Shown: piece by piece, positions 59,034 to 64,000 of the stretch
How the letters are laid out: each line of letters starts with the position of its first letter
Position numbering within the stretch: position 1 is the stretch's first letter
Origin: JAAZKA01 sp034926225
GTDB lineage: Bacteria; Bacillota; Clostridia; Oscillospirales; QAMX01
Direction of reading: 5' to 3'
NCBI GenBank assembly: GCA_034926225.1
Contig: JAYFRF010000006.1
Span: 45,921 to 109,920, forward strand
DNA length: 64,000 bases
Position numbers and translations under genes: made by a program
The notes under the pieces: model-generated
Seen by the model: only the letters and a program-made list of their open reading frames with translations
Told to the model about the DNA's origin: nothing
Databases searched by the model: none

Positions 59034-60056
59034 TCAGAAATCGAGCCGGCTCCCCTTCTGAGAACTTTCATAGACCGCGCGGATAAGCTCTATCGCCTTG
59101 CGCCCCTCGCGGGCGGTGACCATCGGGTCGTGATCATTTACGATGGCGTCGACCATGTCTTCGATCTGATCCTGATGACCCTTGGTGCTGAAGTTCATCG
59201 GGTCGGACGCGCCGCTGTCCGTAGGAACGCCGAGAGTGATCTCGTCGGGCTTCGGATAGTCCTTGATATCCCATTCGACGAAGTAGTCGTCGGAGATGGT
59301 GACGGTACCGGTGGTGCCGGAGATCGAGAGACGGCGGGAGTAGCCGGGGTAGATGGCGGTGGTCGCCTGGATAAGCCCGAGCGCGCCGGATTGAAACTCG
59401 ACGGCGGAGACGACGGTATCCTCGACCTCGATTTTACGGTCAAGGGTACGGGCAATCCCGTAAACGGACTTGACAGGCCCGGCGAGGTAGCGCAAAAGGT
59501 CGACGGAATGGATGCCCTGATTCATCAGCGCGCCGCCGCCGTCCATTTTCCAGGTGCCTCTCCAGCCACCCTGGAGATAATACTCCGGGGAGCGGTAGTA
59601 TTTCATAAAGACATCAGCGGTGATGATTTTACCGAGCTTGCCGGAGTCGACCAGCCCCTTTAAAATCTTCGTCGAGTCCTTCATACGCGCCTGGAAGACG
59701 ACGCCGACCTTGACATGGTTCTTGTCGGCCGCTTCGATGATGCGGTCTGCGTCCTCGCAGGTCAAGGCCATGGGCTTTTCAACGAGGACGTGCTTGCCCG
59801 CTTCGGCCGCGCGGACGGTGAGATCCGCGTGCAGGCCGCTAGGGGTGCAGATCGTCACGCAGTCGATTTTGGGATCTGCGAGCATCGCGTCGACGGAATC
59901 GTAAGCCGGTACGCCGAAGCGTTCGGAGAACTTCAGCGCGGAAGCGTGGAAAGCGTCCGCGACGCCGACGAGGTGCGCGCCGGACGCGTCATTTATCGCA
60001 ATGCAGTGCCACGCGCCGATCGCGCCGCAGCCGATTACGCCAAATCCGATAGACAT
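59034..60056 (-). CDS. Gfo/Idh/MocA family oxidoreductase (second)
   Basis: 340 residues. Rossmann GVIGCGAIGAWH, the EKPMAL loop, CTPSGLHAD, and the C-terminal substrate domain (YYLQGGWRGTWKMDGGGALM, NQGIHSVDLL) are typical. NAD-dependent sugar or inositol dehydrogenases belong here. It is divergent from an AraC gene whose product may regulate it. GGAGGATTTTAT precedes the ATG. The 60057-60382 gap contains divergent promoters but nothing else clear. Confidence 0.92.
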   Translation of the reverse strand: MSIGFGVIGCGAIGAWHCIAINDASGAHLVGVADAFHASALKFSERFGVPAYDSVDAMLADPKIDCVTICTPSGLHADLTVRAAEAGKHVLVEKPMALTCEDADRIIEAADKNHVKVGVVFQARMKDSTKILKGLVDSGKLGKIITADVFMKYYRSPEYYLQGGWRGTWKMDGGGALMNQGIHSVDLLRYLAGPVKSVYGIARTLDRKIEVEDTVVSAVEFQSGALGLIQATTAIYPGYSRRLSISGTTGTVTISDDYFVEWDIKDYPKPDEITLGVPTDSGASDPMNFSTKGHQDQIEDMVDAIVNDHDPMVTAREGRKAIELIRAVYESSQKGSRLDF

Positions 60057-60382
60057 AAGTATAAAATCCTCCTAATAAAGGTGTATTACGCGATATCCTT
60101 TGTCGTATCTATTATAAGCGAATTCGCACAGCGATTTCAAACGCTTTTTGCGCGAAATCTGATACTATCGGACAATTTTGCGTTTCGGTGTGTTATACCC
60201 TCTTTATTATTCCGCTTGTTTACCGTATCAGCCATACCTGCGTGTCAAAATTATTTATATAATCGTAAATATTTTACTTTCTTACCTATCGGCGTTTTGG
60301 CAAATTGTCGCTTTACATTGCGTGCAGGACAGGGTATAATGGAAATTGGTATCGTATCATTACTGGAAAGGAGGAATCCCTT

Positions 60383-61225
60383 ATGTCGCTGCTGCGCGCG
60401 CTGTATATCTCCCGCTACTACCGGCAATCGGGCCAGAACGCCGATATTGAGCATCGCCATGACTTCTATCAGACCTTCCTCATCGCGCGTCCGACGGTGA
60501 AGCTACTCTCCGGCGGGAAACTGTATTCGATCGACCCTGAGCGCGAGCTGGTATTCGTGCGTCCGGGTGTGCCCCACGCGCTGTGCCTGCCTTCTCCGGA
60601 ACCGCCGCGGCCGCCGTATGATTATAACGTTGCACTCGACTGCAAGTTCGAGGTCACCGACCCCGTTCTGCGCGCCCGCCTTGATACGCTGCCGCTGATC
60701 GTCGGCTTACGCTGCATCCGGGAGCTGCGCATCCTTTCTGACGCGCTCATCGCGGAGCTCTTGTCCGGCGAACCGCCGTCCGAAGAGCCCCTCGCCGCTC
60801 TCCTCCTGTCCATGCTGACGATCCTCCTTCGCGACCGGGACGGCAATCCGCGCCCGCAGATGGCTGACCTCCACTATGTGCCGACCCGCGAGGTCGTGAT
60901 CGGCAGCGTCGACGTCGCCGCGATTAAATACTATATCGATACGCATTACGCAGAGCATATCACGCTGGAAAGCCTATCGCGGCTCGCCTGCGTCAACAAG
61001 ACCACCCTCTGCCGCGCCTTCAAATCGATTATCAACATGTCCCCCATCGCCTACGTCGGCTTTCGGCGCATCGAGGTCGCCCGCGAGCTGTTAACCTCCA
61101 CCTCCAAGAGCGTCGGCGAGATCGCGTCCGCCGTCGGTTACCAAAACATTTTCCACTTTTCCCGCCAATTTCACGAAGCACAGGGTAAAAGTCCAACTGA
61201 ATACCGCCGCCACGCCTTCGATTAG
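60383..61225 (+). CDS. AraC family regulator
   Basis: 280 residues from the ATG with AAAGGAGG upstream (a longer frame exists without one). N-terminal cupin-like sensor (HRHDFYQTFLIARP, FVRPGVPHAL) and a C-terminal AraC DNA-binding domain (VNKTTLCRAFKSIINMSP and IASAVGYQNIFHFSRQFHEA). It is divergent from the Gfo/Idh gene and likely controls it in response to a sugar-type ligand. Confidence 0.9.
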   Translation: MSLLRALYISRYYRQSGQNADIEHRHDFYQTFLIARPTVKLLSGGKLYSIDPERELVFVRPGVPHALCLPSPEPPRPPYDYNVALDCKFEVTDPVLRARLDTLPLIVGLRCIRELRILSDALIAELLSGEPPSEEPLAALLLSMLTILLRDRDGNPRPQMADLHYVPTREVVIGSVDVAAIKYYIDTHYAEHITLESLSRLACVNKTTLCRAFKSIINMSPIAYVGFRRIEVARELLTSTSKSVGEIASAVGYQNIFHFSRQFHEAQGKSPTEYRRHAFD

Positions 61226-61246
61226 GCTGTCGCCTTTAGTTGACGG

Positions 61247-62335
61247 TCAGGCCACGATCGCGCCCAGCTCCTGCGCGAGTGCCTTTCCGAACACGCAAAC
61301 CGCGTGTATCGCTTCCTCCAGCGTATCCCCCGACGCGCCGACCTCCAGCAGCAGCGAGCCGGGCGTCAAATGCTCGTTAAACCGCTGCCGCCGTATGTTG
61401 ATCGGCCGGACGATTCCCGGCTCCAGTTCCTCGAGCCGCGTTTGCAGCGCCATCGCAAGCGCGAGATGGCTCCGCCACGTCGGATGCGAAAGCGTCCCCG
61501 CGTCGGTGCCGACGAGAAACATCAGCCGGGACATCCGTTCTCCTCCAAACGTCTGGGACGTCGCGAGGATCGTCCCGTCCGCATACGTATATGCGTCGCG
61601 ATGCACGTCGATCACGATCTGAATCGACGGGTACTGCTCGAGTGTCGCCTCGATCCCGTCGCACGCCCGCGAATACGACGCCGTATACGACGGAACATCG
61701 TACATCGTCTCATCATGCAGTGCCGGAATGCCCGCTTCGATCAGCGTCTCATACAGCGCCTGCCCCACGCGCACGACGTTCTTGGCAATATCCTCATTGC
61801 GGCCCGTTTCCCCCGGTGCCGTCGAGTCAGCGTAGCTTTCCGACCCGTGCGTATGCATGATCAGCACGAGCGGCTCGTCTTTGACCTCGAATGTCGGGAT
61901 ACTTTCCGCAAGCGCATCCGTGTCAACGCTGACCCCCGCGTCATTCGTCAAGGGAATCTGGGCAAACGCCGCCGCCAGCGCCGCCGTATCGCGTGCCGTT
62001 GTCGTGGCCATCGTCGCGGCCGCGCTCACAGTAAGCGCGGTCGGTTCCGTCGGCAGCGTCACATCAACCACAGGCGCGGTCGGCTCCGTCGGCTCCGATG
62101 CCATGTTCGGCAGAGGTGACTCCCCCGTCGCGATAGCCCCGTCCTCCCACGCGGAAGATCCCGCCGTCGTCCCGACCGCAGTCGTTCCGGCAGCAGTTGT
62201 CGCAGCGACCGCAGTCTCCCCCGACGCCGCCGCATCCGTCCGCAATATCCGTATTACGCAGAGCATGCACAGCACCGCCGCCGCAAATGCCCCCGCGCGC
62301 AAAATCAGTTCATCTATCGCTTTATGCGTTCTCAC
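61247..62335 (-). CDS. spoIIP: Stage II sporulation protein P (SpoIIP)
   Basis: 362 residues from a GTG start with AAGGAG six bases upstream (a GTG 18 bases earlier lacks a ribosome site). One N-terminal TM helix (about 10-34), a Thr/Ala/Val-rich linker of about 100 residues, and the C-terminal SpoIIP domain: LVLIMHTHGSESYAD, ARFP-like GETGRNEDIAKNVVRVG, and IVIDVHRDAY. SpoIIP is a Zn amidase-endopeptidase that drives engulfment with SpoIID and SpoIIM. It is convergent with the AraC gene. It shows that the organism has a sporulation programme. Confidence 0.94.
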   Translation of the reverse strand: MRTHKAIDELILRAGAFAAAVLCMLCVIRILRTDAAASGETAVAATTAAGTTAVGTTAGSSAWEDGAIATGESPLPNMASEPTEPTAPVVDVTLPTEPTALTVSAAATMATTTARDTAALAAAFAQIPLTNDAGVSVDTDALAESIPTFEVKDEPLVLIMHTHGSESYADSTAPGETGRNEDIAKNVVRVGQALYETLIEAGIPALHDETMYDVPSYTASYSRACDGIEATLEQYPSIQIVIDVHRDAYTYADGTILATSQTFGGERMSRLMFLVGTDAGTLSHPTWRSHLALAMALQTRLEELEPGIVRPINIRRQRFNEHLTPGSLLLEVGASGDTLEEAIHAVCVFGKALAQELGAIVA

Positions 62336-62472
62336 GCCGCTCTCCTTTTTCACTTTTCACTCTTTCTCTTTCCCCTTTTCGAATTCTCATTATACGCCCC
62401 CCGTCCCGCGAAAACGACGGAAGCGCGTCGTTTGAAAAAACCACAAAAAAATGAAAAAATCACACACAGGGC

Positions 62473-62501
62473 TTGACAAATAGGAAAAGATATGGTATCA
62501 T
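62473..62501 (+). promoter_or_regulatory. Promoter of the five-tRNA operon
   Basis: TTGACA (62473-62478), 17 bases, TATCAT (62496-62501). Confidence 0.8.
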
Positions 62502-62577
62502 ACATAAGCGCGCAATAAGGTTCGACGCGAAAAGCATCGCGGCTAAGGGACGGCGGGGAAAAAACGGTTCGTTTCAT

Positions 62578-62651
<74 letters not shown>

Positions 62652-62699
62652 TTGACCCCCTTACATGCATGCTTTGAGGGAGTCCCCCCGGTGATACCT

Positions 62700-62776
<77 letters not shown>

Positions 62777-62781
62777 GTTAT

Positions 62782-62859
62782 GGTGGATGTAGTTCAGTTG
62801 GCTAGAGCGCCAGATTGTGGCTCTGGAGGTCGTGGGTTCAAGCCCCATCATCCACCCCA
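62782..62859 (+). tRNA. tRNA-His (GTG)
   Basis: 78 bases including the extra 5' G (G-1) typical of tRNA-His and encoded CCA; anticodon loop TTGTGGC reads GTG. Confidence 0.95.
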
Positions 62860-62955
62860 TTTTCGACAGCCGGGACGGGTCTATCTCCCGTCTCGGTTTT
62901 TAAAATTCCGCTGCCTTCTTCGGCGGCAGCATCCACACTCGCGTGTCGTCGGTAC

Positions 62956-63032
62956 GGGGATGTAGCCAAGTTGGTAAAGGCACCAGACTTTGACTCTGGC
63001 ACGCGTAGGTTCAAATCCTGCCATCCCTGCCA
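62956..63032 (+). tRNA. tRNA-Gln (TTG)
   Basis: 77 bases with encoded CCA; acceptor GGGGATG/CATCCCT; anticodon loop CTTTGAC reads TTG. Confidence 0.95.
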
Positions 63033-63087
63033 CTTTCCCCCAGTTCCCCCAACGGGCTTTCCCTGCGGCGATAAGCCTTTTTCCTAT

Positions 63088-63163
63088 GATCCATTAGCTC
63101 AGTCGGCAGAGCACCTGCCTTTTAAGCAGGGTGTCCGGAGTTCGAATCTCCGATGGATCACCA
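63088..63163 (+). tRNA. tRNA-Lys (TTT)
   Basis: 76 bases with encoded CCA; anticodon loop CTTTTAA. Confidence 0.97.
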
Positions 63164-63167
63164 AAAA

Positions 63168-63202
63168 CACCCCGAAAACAGTGGTTTTCGGGGTGTTTTC
63201 AT
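63168..63202 (+). terminator. Terminator of the tRNA operon
   Basis: ACACCCCGAAAAC and GTTTTCGGGGTGT form a 13-bp stem, followed by TTTTCAT. Confidence 0.85.
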
Positions 63203-63306
63203 ACGTTTTTTCAACTTTTTGTGACTACCAATAAATGTAAGTCACCATCTGCCACCGTCCGTTGCTATTGGTCGTGATATTTCACGACCAAACTCACGAC
63301 CAGAAA

Positions 63307-63338
63307 ATGGCCGCTCCCGTAAATCGGAAGCGGCCTTA
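63307..63338. terminator. Hairpin downstream of the tRNA operon
   Basis: GGCCGCT and AGCGGCC pair around CCCGTAAATCGGA. The surrounding 63203-63448 DNA has several GTCGTGA/TCACGAC words and no gene; it may be a decayed element junction behind tRNA-Lys. Confidence 0.45.
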
Positions 63339-63448
63339 CCTCTATAACGAGCGCGGTTATCACACAGCAAATGTTCTAAGCATATGATATAGCAAAGAAG
63401 TTATCACCGATGCTTCTTTGAATCCTGTATGAAAGGTAAAAACTTGTT

Positions 63449-64000
63449 ATGTGCGAAACAGAGATTTTACAGACTCCAACATGCTCAACTGGGCTGGATC
63501 CCAACTGTGGGGAGTGCTGTGCTATCTTTTCTGATTCTGCGAAAAGAGCAGCTTTTGGTTATGAAGCAGAAACTGCTGCTTGTGTATGCCATGATATCTG
63601 TGTTGAAGATGTAAGAGACATTGGCGTTAAGGATCGGACCTTGTATCACTGCGTGCCATGTAGTACTGACGGAAGTGCAGGCTGCCGCGGAGGATTCTTA
63701 CCTGATGGTGTCCCGACCATCCAAAGCTGGAGGGTATTGTGCGCCGATGAAAGCCTGAGTCCCGCTACCGGATGTGACCGGATCATCAATGATGTTGAAT
63801 TTGAAGTGGTGTTACGTTATGGCAGCACCCTTGTCGTTGTCACTCCCAGGGATACTTTTAACATCATGTGGTATGAATTTGCCAAATTCCCGAGCGGTGT
63901 TTTTTATACGAACAATACTGCGGGACTGAATCAGTTCAGAAACGAATTAGCTATTATTGATGGTTCCTGCAAAGTGATCATTATAGAATCTGTACGCGTT
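63449..64000 (+). CDS. Cysteine-rich protein, 3' end outside window
   Basis: An ATG behind GAAAGGT opens a frame of 184 codons that runs off the window end without a stop. The first 80 residues hold many Cys (CSTGLDPNCGECCAIF, CVCHDICVEDV, HCVPCSTDGSAGC); the rest is beta-rich (EFEVVLRYGSTLVVVTPRDT, VFYTNNTAGLNQFRNELAII). I do not recognise the family; a spore-surface or coat-type role would fit the Cys content in a spore former, but this is speculative. Base use is AT-richer than the backbone. Confidence 0.7.
   Translation, partial: MCETEILQTPTCSTGLDPNCGECCAIFSDSAKRAAFGYEAETAACVCHDICVEDVRDIGVKDRTLYHCVPCSTDGSAGCRGGFLPDGVPTIQSWRVLCADESLSPATGCDRIINDVEFEVVLRYGSTLVVVTPRDTFNIMWYEFAKFPSGVFYTNNTAGLNQFRNELAIIDGSCKVIIIESVRV

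Noticed and set aside
62780..63234. Open frames running through the tRNA cluster
   Set aside because: The sequence is fully explained by tRNA-His, tRNA-Gln and tRNA-Lys genes.

Overview
The window looks like the chromosome of an anaerobic, spore-forming Firmicute of the class Clostridia, most likely in or near the Oscillospiraceae/Ruminococcaceae. Reasons: an SpoIIP peptidoglycan hydrolase, an IreB (DUF965) regulator, DUF1540, HAAS (DUF1700) and DUF4097 proteins, a T-box and a SAM riboswitch, a dxs-tlyA-nadK-argR cluster, a metG-tatD pair, and GC-rich coding DNA with consensus sigma-A promoters (TTGACA, 17 bp, TATAAT). No rRNA or species marker is present, so the genus is not determined. Codon use is GC-rich at third positions in the backbone. 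Three stretches (about 18.5-24.1, 28.1-32.7 and 63.2-64.0 kb) are visibly AT-richer.

Layout. 0-6.2 kb: an efflux/envelope locus (heptad-repeat secreted protein and MMPL transporter, translationally coupled) divergent from a TetR regulator, then a membrane protein coupled to a double-GNAT protein. 6.2-11.1 kb: rpsO, pnp with a long leader hairpin, an M16 peptidase and a ZIP metal transporter. 11.1-18.1 kb: ireB, a ferredoxin-fused aldo/keto reductase, a secreted SH3-NlpC/P60 hydrolase, an AraC regulator, a two-gene folate module (FTCD-type cyclohydrolase plus FolD) and a GtrA/GT2 glycosylation pair. 18.3-24.1 kb: tRNA-Asp and tRNA-Thr followed by a decayed, AT-rich island with an integrase remnant, unknown genes and a tiny 26-codon transcription unit. 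24.3-26.3 kb: a methionine-type T-box in front of a free-standing MetRS anticodon-binding-domain protein, an XRE regulator, tRNA-Thr and tRNA-Tyr. 26.3-32.1 kb: a remnant element bounded by a 100-bp direct repeat that copies the 3' half of tRNA-Tyr. It holds an IS66-rplA chimera, two URO-D family genes, a MITE-like repeat, a thioredoxin-reductase-like gene and an integrase fragment. 32.1-62.4 kb: backbone genes (tex, a phosphodiester glycosidase, padR-HAAS-DUF4097, typA, dxs-tlyA-nadK-argR, SAM riboswitch-metK-EamA, nagA-Gfo/Idh, a GyrA/ParC-type subunit, tatD, metG, Gfo/Idh, araC, spoIIP). 62.5-63.2 kb: a five-tRNA operon (Gly, Arg, His, Gln, Lys). The end holds the start of a cysteine-rich protein cut by the window edge.

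The two most notable items are these. First, five copies of a 360-445 bp nested-palindrome element (35.1, 39.5, 50.2, 55.3 and 58.6 kb) are built from the same ordered series of small hairpins, with paired base changes between copies and two interchangeable central modules. Second, a methionine-specifier T-box controls not a full synthetase but an isolated MetRS anticodon-binding domain, while complete metG lies elsewhere without a T-box. Methionine/SAM handling therefore appears three times: the T-box unit, SAM riboswitch-metK-EamA, and metG-tatD. FolD here lacks the usual cyclohydrolase lysine and sits in a coupled operon with a separate cyclohydrolase, which suggests split activities.
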